Below are positions 47,197-57,980 of a stretch of 64,000 nt of DNA, piece after piece. Below the pieces are notes generated by a model. That model had not been told where the DNA came from, did no database searches, and saw only the letters and a list, made by a program, of their open reading frames with translations. How positions within the stretch are numbered: the first letter of the stretch is position 1; every line of letters starts with the position of its first letter. The position numbers and the translations under genes were made by a program. This DNA is from Impatiens glandulifera (Eukaryota; Streptophyta; Magnoliopsida; Ericales; Balsaminaceae), in NCBI RefSeq assembly GCF_907164915.1, contig NC_061867.1, positions 51,029,852 through 51,093,851 on the forward strand, given 5' to 3'.

Positions 47197-47463
47197 TGTT
47201 GGTGCGGAAAATATTATAATTAATAAAATAGGATTTTATTGATTGAAATCTTAAGTAGCTACAGCTCACTTAATTTTGATATGTAAAAACTAATGAGTGA
47301 ACCTCAATTTAAAGGATAAAGTAGAAGGATCTAGAACTCAAAATAAATACAATTAAACAATATTGCATCTCTTGAGCTTCATCTTCCTTCACGCTTCATC
47401 TTCAACTTTTGAGTTTCACATTAAATGTTTTCCAAAATTATTAATTATTTATTATTTTTAACA
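47197..47463 (-). repeat. 5' LTR of Copia 2
   Basis: It is the partner of 42943-43212, with intact TG...CA ends. Confidence 0.92.
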
Positions 47464-47468
47464 AAAAC

Positions 47469-49040
47469 TCGATCTGGTTAATGCACCTAGCTTGAGTCAA
47501 CGCACAATCTTTGCTGGGTCTTCATCAGGAGCGCTTCACCAGAGCGCGCCGGTCATCAAGGGACGAAGAATACGTTAGAGGTGTTATACATTTGGTTAGT
47601 TTGAAATTCAGCCCAAAACCAAGAAAACACTTTGCACCATTTTTAAAAACAATTCACCCAGGGTTGGATACTTAGCCAAATTCGTTGAATACAGTTTCAT
47701 TGTAAAGATAAGAGGACGGGCTACAATTCCATTCAGACCGAATTCAAAATCAAGATCCTCATCGTCCATGAATATGAGGAGAAGTCAAAAACAAGAACAT
47801 TGAGCTCAAATCTGACCACCTTGCACTCAATTGATGATTCGTGGAGTTGTAGTCCACTAAATTGAGTCTATGAGGTATCAAATTAAAGTTAAGACAATGT
47901 TCAAATAATCAGCACCGGTCTCAAAGTGTCATTAAACCGTTAAAGGCTCGCAGGTGATTGCACAAACCGAAGTATGAACACCAATTAGCCTCAGAAGTTA
48001 ACATGTGATAGTCTCCACTTCATCGAAACATAAATGGAGCTATACTTGCCAAATTGAGCCAAGACCCACCATTGGAAAGTATAAGTCTTAGTTTTCTTTT
48101 AGCACCAAGCACGACACATATTTCGACCTACAACCCACGTGAGGTTGCCGATAAGCCATATTGGTCAAAAACTGGTCACATGACTTCTTTTAAAGATTGA
48201 TGGGCCTATGGTCCTCCATCTCAGTTAACGAGTTTCTACCGACATTGTAACCATTGAGCGTACCTTTCCCACGGTACAAAACTCATCACGTAACTCGACC
48301 GGGAGAGCTCAAGAAAACCTGCTATCCAAACAAAGGAGCCAAAGAAGACCAAAATTACTCGAAAATGTTCATTTTTAAATGACATGAGTTGTGATTATTC
48401 ATTTGAAACAAAACCAAAGTTGTAGGAGTTGGTTTAGGCTTTCCAGAAAGCTCAAGTGTGCCTAAATGGTCCAGTATCAAGGCTCAATTCCAAAAAAATA
48501 AAAAAATAAAAATAAATAAATAAATAAATAAATCCATAACTCACTCAAACGACCAATTTGCCTACGTCTATAAACCAAGCAGAATACATTATATCCAACT
48601 TTTTTTCTAAGATGACTGCTGAAATTCAAGCGCACCCTCAGGATGTCTAAACACGTTCATTTTGGCCTTTGGACTTTTTCTTTGCCCGATTTTAATCCCA
48701 GACTTCGAATTTCAATTTAAATAAATTATAAAACTTGTTTGGTTTCTACTTTTCTTTAACTCAATGGTTATAATTAATTTATATCTCTAATTTAATTCAG
48801 AAAAATCCCAAAAAAATATTTTAAAATGGTCAAAATATTATTCTTGACTAATATAAAATTTTAAGACATGTTTGGAAAATTCTTTAACTTCGTGACTTGA
48901 GTTCTATAACTCAAGAAATCACATGAATAATTCTTACACGTTCCTAAAATTATTCTTGAAAAGTCTAAAAACTTCCATAATTTTTTAAGATATGTTTGGA
49001 AAATTTCTAAACTGAGCATTATCATCATATATAACATCTA
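47469..49040. other. gene-free stretch right of Copia 2
   Basis: No coding frame is recognised. With 42690-42937 it forms the interrupted pre-insertion sequence of Copia 2; the GTCAAC-containing GC-richer start and long non-coding body look like LTR or leader DNA of another element, but no partner repeat is in the window. An (AAAT)n microsatellite occurs at 48492-48532. Confidence 0.4.
48492..48532. repeat. (AAAT)n microsatellite
   Basis: A-rich tract grading into about six tandem AAAT units. Confidence 0.85.
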
Positions 49041-50270
49041 TATTTTGAATTATTATCTTATTGTTAATGAAATTTGCAAAGAATTTTTAAGGATATATTG
49101 TCCATATTGTTCATGTCATAAAAAAATATTTTATTTGTTAATGAAATTTGTAAAACAATTTAATAGTCATCAAAAATTGATCTTTCTTTAAAACTTTAGA
49201 AAATATAAGTCTACAATAATGCTAGTCTTCGTGTTTAATCCAACTCGAACACTTTGTCCTGACTTTCAATTGTGTTGTATCGTGTCAAAACTCGTTTCCA
49301 TTTTGTGCGTTTTGTGATTGACCTGTTCAAAATATCATAACCCACGAGTCGATTTGTCGTGTTAATTCGTGTTCATCAACCTTAATAATATTTAGAAAAA
49401 TGACTTAAGTGAGTTAGTTTATAGAACTTAAAAGAGAAATGTGCAAACTAGTGACAATTCATGTTTTGAGAGACTAATACCAAATTATCTTTGTAGCTAG
49501 CTAGTTTGATAATTGTTTTTATTTTGAAACAAAAAGATTTTCTTAAGAAATTTTCTCCATAAAAAATATATTTGTATAAAACTTTCAATCGTGTCGTGCT
49601 TTAATCCCTTCAAAATATCACGATTCATGAACACGCTTGTGTCGTGTTATCTCGTGTCTACGAATTTAATAATTTTGTGCTGTATTTTGGTTAATATATA
49701 AAATAAATTAAACATGTATTTTTTGAATTATTATCTTATTGTTAATGAAATTTGCAAAACATATTTGAGGATATATTGTCCCACGTTGTTTATGTCATCA
49801 AAAATATTTTATTTGTTAATGAAATTTGTAAAACAGTTTAAGGATATGTTGTTCTTATTTAGCAAAATTTGATTTTTTTTTTTTTTAAATATAGAAGATA
49901 TAAGTCTATAATAATGTTAGACATCGGCTTAATCCGACTCAGACACTTTGAATTTAATTTATATATAATCAGTATCTAAAAACTAAAAGTCACAAGTTTA
50001 ATTTTTATCTATAATTCCTTAAATTTAAGTAAATATCGTGTTAGTGAAGGACATCGTATCTAACTATAGTTGTGTCCGATTATGGTATTTTGTCACAAAC
50101 TTTCAATCGTGTAGTGTTGTATGTGCCTTGATTCCTTCAAAATATCACGATTCACGGACACATCGTGTCGTGCTATCTCGTCGTGTATATTGTAATAATT
50201 GGTTTTGTGCTGTATTTTAGTTAATATATAAAATAAAACATATATATTTTGAATTATTATCTTTATAAGA
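49041..50270. repeat. CGTGTCGTG-rich repeat units, direct order
   Basis: Two diverged units follow each other. Each has GAATTATTATCTTATTG.TAATGAAATTTG (49041, 49727), then an ATATAAGTCTA.AATAATG block, a CGTGTCGTG-type block (AAAATATCACGATTCA, 49615 and 50140) and GTGCTGTATTTTGGTTAATA (49680, 50206). A third partial unit follows the lipid-transfer fragment (GTGTTGTATTTTAGTTAATG near 50782; GAACTATTGTCTTG near 50818). No protein is encoded. The CGTGTCGTG motif is a familiar plant repeat, but I cannot assign a superfamily. Confidence 0.65.
50010..50195. repeat. left arm of a long inverted repeat
   Basis: It pairs with the reverse complement of 51068-51240. Shared blocks include TTAGTGAAG.ACAT, ACTTTCAAT, CCTTGAT, and AAAATATCACGATTCACGGA running into CACATCGTGTCGTGCTAT. 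The arms are about 870 bp apart and enclose the lipid-transfer-protein fragment. Confidence 0.75.
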
Positions 50271-50360
50271 AGTTAAATATACTAAATTAATATAAGAAGT
50301 TAATTTAATATATAACCATGGTTAAGTTAGATTAAGGGGGTAGTTAGTTGAATGGGTGGG

Positions 50361-50740
50361 TCTATAAATGGAGGCTTCATGTTTTAATTTTAACAGAAGG
50401 AATTGGAAGCAGTCATTCATCTTTCAAGAAAACACGACTTAAAAAAGAGTGATACTTTTTTCAGTCTTTATAATTAACTAACTATAATGTGTTTAGAATT
50501 TAATTTGTGTATACTCTCTAAAGAATGGAGAAGAATGGGGCAGTGGCCGTGATGATAATGATAGTGTTGGCGGCAGGCTCTGCAGCTGAGAAGCAACCTC
50601 ATGCACGGGGATCTGCATGGGCATTGCACCATGTCTGAGCTTCCTGAACACACACTCGGTTGACCGGCCTAGCCCGGTCTGTTGTGCAGCGGCTGGTCTC
50701 TTGGATCTGCTGGCCAAGCGCTCACTCACATATCACAAGC
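50361..50740 (+). pseudogene. captured 5' part of a lipid-transfer-protein-like gene
   Basis: A TATA box (TCTATAAATGG, 50361-50371) is followed by a leader and ATG 50525 opening a signal peptide (MEKNGAVAVMMIMIVLAAGS, then AAE). After a frameshift near 50592 the next frame gives SCTGICMGIAPCLSFLNTHS, then VDRPSPVCCAAAGLLDLL. The spacing C-X9-C-X15-CC fits the first cysteines of plant non-specific lipid-transfer and related eight-cysteine proteins. The rest (CXC and the last two cysteines) is missing; sequence passes near 50725-50740 into the CGTGTCGTG repeat. It is unusually GC-rich against its surroundings. It appears to be a host gene fragment, including its promoter, carried or disrupted by a repeat. 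A functional product is unlikely. Confidence 0.65.
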
Positions 50741-51067
50741 GCATATGTCGTGCTAACTCGTGTATGGACTTATTCATTTTGTGTTGTATTTTAGTTAATG
50801 TATAATAAATATATATAGAACTATTGTCTTGTTTTTGATTAAATTTGCAAAGGATTTTTTAAGGACATATATATTGTCCATGTTATCAAAAATATTTGTC
50901 CATTCAAAATGGTAGAAGATTATAATTATGTAGAAATAGCAGTTTGTTTTTCATATATGTTGAACCATAGTAAGATTATTTTTTAATATATTTGTAAAAT
51001 ATTTTTATGGATATCTTTTCCTTATTCACCATTGATCTTTTTTCAAGATTTTAGAAATTACCAATAA

Positions 51068-51240
51068 GTATAGTATACACGAAATAGCACGACACGATGT
51101 GTCCGTGAATCGTGATATTTTGAGAGGATCAAGGCACGACATAATTGAAAGTTTGACACGAAATGTCCTAATTGGATGCGATTAGTTAGACACAATGTTC
51201 TTCACTAACAAAGACATTTACTTCAATTTAAGAGTATAGA
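51068..51240. repeat. right arm of the long inverted repeat
   Basis: Inverted copy of 50010-50195; see that entry. Confidence 0.75.
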
Positions 51241-51330
51241 CACGACACGAGCACGAATATATATACACAAAAAAGACATTTAGTTCAATTTAAGAGTATA
51301 GACACGAGCACGAATATATACACAAAAAAG
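51208..51330. repeat. tandem repeat, about 55-65 bp unit
   Basis: Two adjacent copies of AAAGACATTTA.TTCAATTTA, then GAGTATAGACACGA, then AGCACGAATATATA.ACACAA, with a third start (AAAGACATAAAC). They lie at the outer edge of the right inverted arm. Confidence 0.75.
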
Positions 51331-51589
51331 ACATAAACACAATTAGCCACATAACTTTAGCTATTCAATTTAACATTAATGAAACAAAAGAAAATTTTAA
51401 TGAAACAAAATGATTTTAAGTAATTTTCTGCAAAAAAATACATTTACTTGTGTTAATTAGTTGTGTCAATTTTGATGTAAATAAGTAATCTTTAATAAAA
51501 TCTAATAATATATTTATTTGTATTAAATACTATAAATCTTTAACTAAAGAGTCATCAGTTAAAAAGTGTTGTTTTTAAGGGGGGGATAA

Positions 51590-51840
51590 TCATGGTTTAA
51601 AGCATCGATTGAAAATAGGCATCGACAAGATACGATTAATCGAAACTCTAGTCGGAATAACACGAAACACGAATAAACTAATAGATACGAATTAATACGG
51701 TACGAAAGAGCCCGTGGATCATAATATCTTGAGTGGGTCAAGACACGATACGACACGCATAAGATTAAGACACGACACAACACGATTGAGAGTTTAACAC
51801 GACTTGTTCGAGTCGAATACAGTCATTTAGGCACGATGTC
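51590..51840. repeat. second inverted CGTGTCGTG-type unit
   Basis: ACACGAAACACGAATAAA, CGTGGATCATAATATCTTGA and GACACGACACAACACGAT are complements of the motifs at 49218-49390. This extends the inverted symmetry of the cluster outward. Confidence 0.55.
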
Positions 51841-52429
51841 CAACTCTAGGGTTATATAAATTAAGTTGTTTGATGTTTTTGATGTTGTTTGCTATTATTT
51901 GTTGTTTCTTCTATTTTCTGTCTCTGGCAAGATAGATTGTTAATTTGTTTGTTGGTGCTGTTTGCTGATTGTCTTGGGTCTGTGGATGATGCCAGCCTAG
52001 GTCAATCAATTCATTGGGTTATCTATCCCTAATTATAAATATTATTGCAGGTCAATTTATAAATATTATTGCAGGTCAATTTACGATACAGTGCAAGTTT
52101 GTTCTAAATAGTCATCTAACTTAAAAATAAATTTATGTATATTAATAACGTGATCCAACTAAATGGTAGTTGTCATTAATAAATTGACAACAAAATAACA
52201 ATCAATCAATATTAAAATTCCTTAATCCTTTTATTTATATTTTTTAATATGTGAGTACTTGTATTAAACTACTTATGTATCATATATAGTGGTTGTTATG
52301 AAAATTACTTTTTAAGGGTGACTCTGAAATAAAAGTATTTTTTATGAACTTAACCCAAATTAAGTGAATTTTAGAAAATAATTATAAAGTGGAAAAGAGA
52401 ATGGATATTGGTTAAAAATTGAAGGGAAA
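51841..52429. other. gene-free stretch
   Basis: No gene is recognised. It contains TTGTTT-rich low complexity (51880-51960) and a short tandem duplication of TATAAATATTATTGCAGGTC at about 52034-52082. Confidence 0.5.
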
Positions 52430-52820
52430 ATTTTGAAGTAAAAAAAAAAATGTCTTGAAAATTAGCTGGTAAATTAAAAATAAGCTAAATTTTTAAAAAT
52501 ATTATTATTTTTAGTTCACAAAAATAAGTGAAAATTAATCTTAACTTATTTTATAAATGAAAACTGAATTAGCTATAAAAATATTACATTTTAAATAATA
52601 AAGTTCTAACATTGACATAAATAAGGTACTTCAAATTCTATTTTCTGAATGACAAAAAGATTGTTTTCTTGTGATATTTTGTAAAATACTGAATTGGCTA
52701 AACTTGTTTTGATACATGATTTTATCTTTTTTTTAACCATCTGACTAAAAATGTAGTATGAACCGTCCAGTAAGGATAATAATAAAAAATAAATTATTAT
52801 TTAATTTTACAAATATATAA
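52430..52820. repeat. direct repeat, copy 1 (about 390 bp)
   Basis: It matches 54140-54520 in order and orientation: TTTTGAAGTAAAA, TTTAGTTCACAAAA, ATAAGTGAAAATTAA.CTTAA, AATGACAAAAAGATT, TTTGATAC, ACTAAAAATGT and TTAATTTTACAAATATATA. It is non-coding. Confidence 0.65.
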
Positions 52821-54139
52821 TAACTGTTTTATTCTTCTTTTTTGGAGTGATCTAATAGTGTTTTAGTGCTTTGTGTGAACTCTGATAGTGATAATTCCTC
52901 TTATGTTGAATTAATATCTTTTCTCTCTTTAATTTAATATTTCAATAAATACTTTTAATTTGTATTTTGTGGCCTTTTAAAACTAATGTTGAATGAGAAT
53001 TCAAATTAGAAGATATGTTAAGTTTGGTATGAAAATTGCTATGCATGAGAAATAATTATTCTTGTTCAATTTTCAGTTTTAATTGAAGATTTTTTTTTTC
53101 AATGTATCAATTCAAGATCACATTCTAGACATTATGGCCCAAAGATTATCAAAAAATAAATAAATAAGGTTTCTAATATTTCTTTTGCTTACAAACATAT
53201 AAAATGAAAGGATAAATGATTGCTTGATCAAATTAAAATACCAAATGATTGAGAGGCATTACTCCATTGGACAAGAAGGTGGGGTGCATCTGTTAGACAC
53301 ATCTTCTTGGAACATTCTATTGATAAAGTTGATGAAGTTTGCAGAATCCAAGATAAAGATAAAACTATTCATTTAGTTGATAAGTTGTTGATAGTGTAAG
53401 ATCAAATTAAGGTCCATCCGAACAATCGAGTATCTATGACCCATCTAAAAGGGTGATCAATGCGTTTTTGTTTTTGCATAAACATATATTGGCTGGGTTG
53501 AAATGTAATTAAAAGTTTTATAATTCTATCGTTCTTAAGAAATGAGTTTCTTTTTGTTTTGTCAAACAAATTTATATATATTATTAGCATCTAAATGACT
53601 TGACATAATTACAATTTCAGGTTTTGCAAAAAGAGTTTGCTCTATAAATATAGTCCATCAAAGAGGAAATTGGGTCTAGGATGAAGTTTGCTTACAATTT
53701 TAACTGTTAGATGTTTCTGATTGGGTTGACCATCATTGAATTTGTTGAAGTATAATTAGAGGTTCAAGGGAAAAAAAACCAAAATACAACTTAAAATATA
53801 AAGAAATTATAATTTTGAGTTAATTTTTAAAATTTTATTATTCTAAAAGAGGAAAACACGTATTTTTATAATTTTAAATCTATAATTTTAAAATTTTACA
53901 ATTATACGATATTATAAATTATTTCAATTTTACAATTATATAGATTTTACATAAACAAAATATATGTATATCTATAAAACAAAATAAAAAATACTTATTC
54001 AAATAAAAAATGAACTCTTATTGATAATTTTATAACTATTATTTTCTTGTAATATCATATGTTTATTATTATTTTTTAAATTAATTTTATATTTAATTAT
54101 ATATATAACTAATAAACAAAATTCAAAATGAAATTTTGG
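52821..54139. other. gene-free AT-rich stretch
   Basis: No exon structure is recognised. A short open segment near 53249-53370 has no known motif and no splice context that I can defend. Confidence 0.5.
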
Positions 54140-54503
54140 AAAGAGTTTGAAGTAAAAGCAAAGTCCTTAAAAATTAGTTGATAAAATAAAAATTAAAGAT
54201 AATTTTTTGAAAATAATATTACCTTTAGTTCACGAAATAAGTGAAAATTAACCTTAACTTATTTTTTTCATACAACACTTAATCATTTATAAAAACAAAA
54301 GTTACATTTTAACTAATAAGTTCTAAAAGTGACATAACCGATTTCAAATTCAATTTTTTAATGACAAAAAGATTATTTTTTTTATGATATTTGGTAAAAA
54401 AAATTGAATTGACCAAACTTCTTTTGATACTAACTAAAAATGTTATAGTATGAAGTGTGAACTAAATATATTATTAAGAAAATTATTATTTTAATTTAAT
54501 TTT

Positions 54504-54520
<17 letters not shown>
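54140..54520. repeat. direct repeat, copy 2
   Basis: Second copy of 52430-52820, about 1.7 kb downstream. Its right end runs into an AT microsatellite. Confidence 0.65.

Positions 54521-54565
<45 letters not shown>
54508..54565. repeat. (AT)n microsatellite
   Basis: Uninterrupted AT dinucleotides, next to the MITE at 54566. Confidence 0.95.
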
Positions 54566-54569
<4 letters not shown>

Positions 54570-54727
54570 AATGATTAGGTGAGGGAATGACTCAAAATAA
54601 TTTTATTAGCTGAAAAAATCAAATAATTTCTCTCTTTTCTCTCTTTCCTCCCACTTTTACATTTTTCAACCAATGAAAGTGATGTCAAGTCATTCTTTCA
54701 CCAAATTCTCACTCTCTATCACTCCTC
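54566..54727. mobile_element. 162-bp MITE, same family as 32699-32895
   Basis: Ends are GAGAAATGATTAGGTGAGG and TCTCTATCACTCCTC. The core shares GCTGAAAAAATCAAATAATT and CACTTTTACATTTT. It lacks the AAATTTGGTAA segments present in both arms of the other copy. It sits inside AT repeats, so the target duplication cannot be read. Confidence 0.85.
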
Positions 54728-55524
54728 TATATATATATATATTACTAATTTGAGTTTTTTCTTTATATTTTTGTTTTGGAGGGATGAAACAAGTAAAGAG
54801 ACACATTAACAAAAATAAAATTATTTTTATTATTTTCATAAAAAAAATAAAAAAATAAATAAATACAACAAAAATAATATTTATAAAAACAAACATGTCT
54901 AATCTCTTTAATTACATAAAAAACAGCTTAAACAATATATATTAATTATATTCCTTTTATTTAAAACTATTAATTTATTTTTTAATAATTCAAAATGGCA
55001 CCGATATGACTAGGCACAAAAGAAAGGCTAGTTGAACATGAAAGGTTAGACACTGAACAAGACAACATATTTGTAAAATAATAAACTTAATTGTAAATAA
55101 AATAATGACAGTAACTTATAATTATTGTTATTAATTATTATTATTATTATCATTATCACCTTTTTAAAAAATAAAATTGTATACCATCATTTCATATTTT
55201 AATTATTATATTTTAGAAAAATATATTAACTATTTTTTTCATTATACAAGAAAACTACTTTATTACTATACAAAATTTTATTTAATATATAAAATTAAGA
55301 ATATTGTATATTTTAAATTATTTTATAAAAAAAAAATAATTAGTTTAAATATTGTTAAGATTATCTAAATACATTATATTAATTTTTGTTTACAGAATAA
55401 CAAAATATACTCAAAATATATTAATAAATTTGTAATTTAAGCAAAATCCAATTAAGGAACTGGGTTTTATGCATTGTCTTTAATGTAAAGTTCTGAAAGT
55501 ATGAGATTCGTAGGTGAAAGAAAT

Positions 55525-55565
<41 letters not shown>

Positions 55566-56256
55566 TAACTAAAAAAAAATATTATTATTTTATTTATAAA
55601 TTTAAAAGAATAATGTTATCATAAGTTTTTCTAGAAATTGAATATAAAGATAAACAAGAGATGAAATAATAATAAAAAAATCTAAAATTTAGGTTTTTCA
55701 ACACTTACAGTATATGGTGAACAAATAAAATAGGAAATATAGTCAAAATTCTCTAGATTTAGATTCTACTCCTAATGTGAAATTGGTCTCTTTATAACTC
55801 AAAAAAAATTACAAATTATAAGTTTATCTATAACAACAACAAAAAAATAGTTTTGAGTACGCTATAAATATGTTAGCATTAAATATATATTAATAAGCAC
55901 ATTGCATCACAACATAAGCGATCGATCTGTGTCGTTATCGATTTGTGTCGTTAAACTGGTCATAGTAGAGTAGTTAAAGAAATAAAAGGTTTTGACATTT
56001 TTTCAATATTATTTATTTATAAGAAATTTAATAATTTATAAATTAATATGTTAAATTTTATCTTAATTATAAATTTTTATTTTATGAAATTTTATTAATT
56101 ATGCAAAGTATTTTCAGCCAAATTTACTTATTTGTTACCTGTGAAAACAGTATATTGTTGAGCTCTATACAATTTTAAAAAAAAAATGATTAAAGTTTTA
56201 TTTGGTAACTAGTCAGCTTCTTCTCATTCAAATACCTATTTCGGCGACACTGACTA
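54728..56256. other. gene-free, extremely AT-rich stretch
   Basis: No gene is seen. An (AT)n run occurs at about 55527-55562. A small duplication, GATCTGTGTCGTTATCGAT followed by TTGTGTCGTTA, lies near 55923-55955. The open frames here (54690-54896 on -, 55177-55368 on +) are low-complexity Tyr/Phe/Ile/Lys strings and not credible. Confidence 0.6.
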
Positions 56257-56938
56257 AGACCATCTCCAACCCATAAACTTATTCTCAAACCCAAAATGCA
56301 ATAAACATTGCATCAGTAATTCATCTTCAACCCAAAAATCTATTATAAACCTAAAAGAATATTTTAGAATATTCCTTTCTTACATTAACTTTTTAACCTT
56401 ATTAATATTATCTATATATTTATTAAATTTACATATTTAACTCCAATCTTTTCTCTTACATTTAATAAAATTAAGATAAAATTAATTATATATTAATAAT
56501 TTATAAACAATAAAATAATCTAATACATTTAAATAAACAAACATATTATATTAAAACAAACATGGTTAACATATTATAAGATAATTTATAAAATTAAAGT
56601 TATAAAATATAAGTTAAAAATATAAAATAAATTATAAAATATAAAATAAATTAGATTAAATTTCAAGTATAATAAATTTAATAATTTAATTATATATTTA
56701 AAAAAAAAATTTAACTTTTTATCTTAAAAGTAAAAAAAAATATAAGTTGAAGAATTATTTTAAATGTAAAAAAAATAAAAATTATTAAAAATATATATAT
56801 ATAACCTAAGGGTCATTTTTTTTACAGGATCTACCGTTACTGAAAGAGAGGACAAAAAAAAAACTTTTTTTTTCAATATGGTTGGAGCAAAAATGGCACG
56901 CAAAACCATTATGCGTGCTGGTTCAAGATGGTCTAGCT
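56257..56938. mobile_element. MITE-like element with AGACCATCT termini
   Basis: The left end is AGACCATCTCCAACCC and the right end is the complement of AGACCATCTTGAACCAG, with a further GCTCCAACC in the right arm. The GACCATCTCCAACC terminus is a familiar plant MITE signature. The interior is AT-rich and non-coding. A target duplication could not be resolved. Confidence 0.55.
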
Positions 56939-57319
56939 GCAAACAATGTTTTATGTTTGTTTCTTTTCTTTTTCAAAATAAACAATAATAATTTATATGA
57001 TAATAATAAAGTAATTATAAATAATAATAAAATTGATTTCTAAAAATGTGTCTCTTAAAATAAAATAATACCTCATTTGCTTATACAAAAATTCTTAAAT
57101 ACTTTTTTTATCAAACAAAAGTTAACATTTTTATTTGAAATTTCAAACTCTCGGTTTTGACCCTATAACTTTCGGTATAGACCAAATTCTGAGAGTTAAG
57201 GTAACTGTCGCCATCCCTCGGTATTGACTCCGTCGTTAAAAATAATTGTGCGTTTACCGAAAGATATCCTATAGTTCTCGGTTTTAATAACCGAAAGAAA
57301 AACCGAAAGTTTATCATAC

Positions 57320-57797
57320 AACTCTCGGTTTTTCTTCAAAGGAAAAAACCGAGAGTTATTGAATTAACCTTTGGTTTTTCCCTTTGAAGAAAAACCGAGA
57401 GTTATTGAATTAACCTTCGGTTTTTCCCTTTTGAAGACAAACCGATAGGTATGCAATTAACCTTCAGTTTTTCCCTTTGAAGAAAAACCGAAAGATATGC
57501 AATTAACCTATGGTTTTTTCCTTTGAAGAAAAACCGAAAGATATGCAATTAACCTTCGGTTTTTTCCTTTAAAGAAAAACCGAGAATTATTAAGTTAATC
57601 TTCGGTTTTTTCTTTTGAAGAAAAACCGAGAGTTATTAGGTTAACCTTCGGTTTTTCCCTTTAAAGAAAAACCGAGAGTTATTAAGTTAACTTCGGTTTT
57701 TCCTTTGAAGAAAAACCGATAGTTATTAGGTTAACCTTCGGTTTTTCCCTTTGAGGAAAAACCGAAAGATTCCATTTAACTTTCGGTTTTTCCCTAC
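57320..57797. repeat. array of ten 46-bp hairpin units (CACTA subterminal repeats)
   Basis: The unit begins AACCTTCGGTTTTTCCCTTT, continues GAAGAAAAACCGAGAG and ends TTATT(G/A)A(A/G)TT. Ten units plus an 18-bp partial run without spacers. Within each unit CGGTTTTTC and GAAAAACCG form an inverted pair with about 8 bases of loop. In the first unit the pairing extends to about 14 bp (AACTCTCGGTTTTT). Subterminal repeats of this kind bind the TNPA-type protein in En/Spm; that role is inferred here. Confidence 0.85.
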
Positions 57798-57980
57798 AAA
57801 ATTTACAAAATAGCCCTATTGTTTTGTGCTCAACCGAAACCTAAACCTGTTCAGCCAAACCAATCAATTCATAAAACAAAATGATAATTCCAAAATTCTC
57901 AAATCAATCATCCCAACAACATGTTTTACATTAACCATTAAACATATTCAATCAATTCATATAATCGAAACGTCTTAGAA

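Larger units (their letters stand above)
42943..47463 (-). mobile_element. Copia LTR retrotransposon 2, with target duplication
   Basis: LTRs are at 42943-43212 and 47197-47463, both TGTTGGTGC.GAAAATATT to TTTTTAACA. A 5-bp direct repeat AAAAC flanks the element (42938-42942 and 47464-47468). The primer site TGGTATCAGAGC is at 47181-47192 on the - strand. The flanking DNA on both sides is GC-richer and carries GTCAAC motifs, consistent with insertion into one older sequence. Confidence 0.93.

Noticed and set aside
50493..50729. - strand 78-codon open frame across the lipid-transfer fragment
   Set aside because: The + strand has the signal peptide and cysteine pattern; the - strand frame is a GC-rich shadow.
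53249..53370. Possible exon (HYSIGQEGGVHLLDTSSW frame)
   Set aside because: A single short open segment without recognised homology, splice partners or promoter.
55177..55368. Tyr/Ile/Lys-rich open frame in AT-rich DNA
   Set aside because: Composition is that of random AT-rich sequence.
57320..57797. Possible CRISPR-like array (regular 46-bp repeats)
   Set aside because: Units abut without unique spacers and each is an internal palindrome; the context is a plant CACTA transposon.
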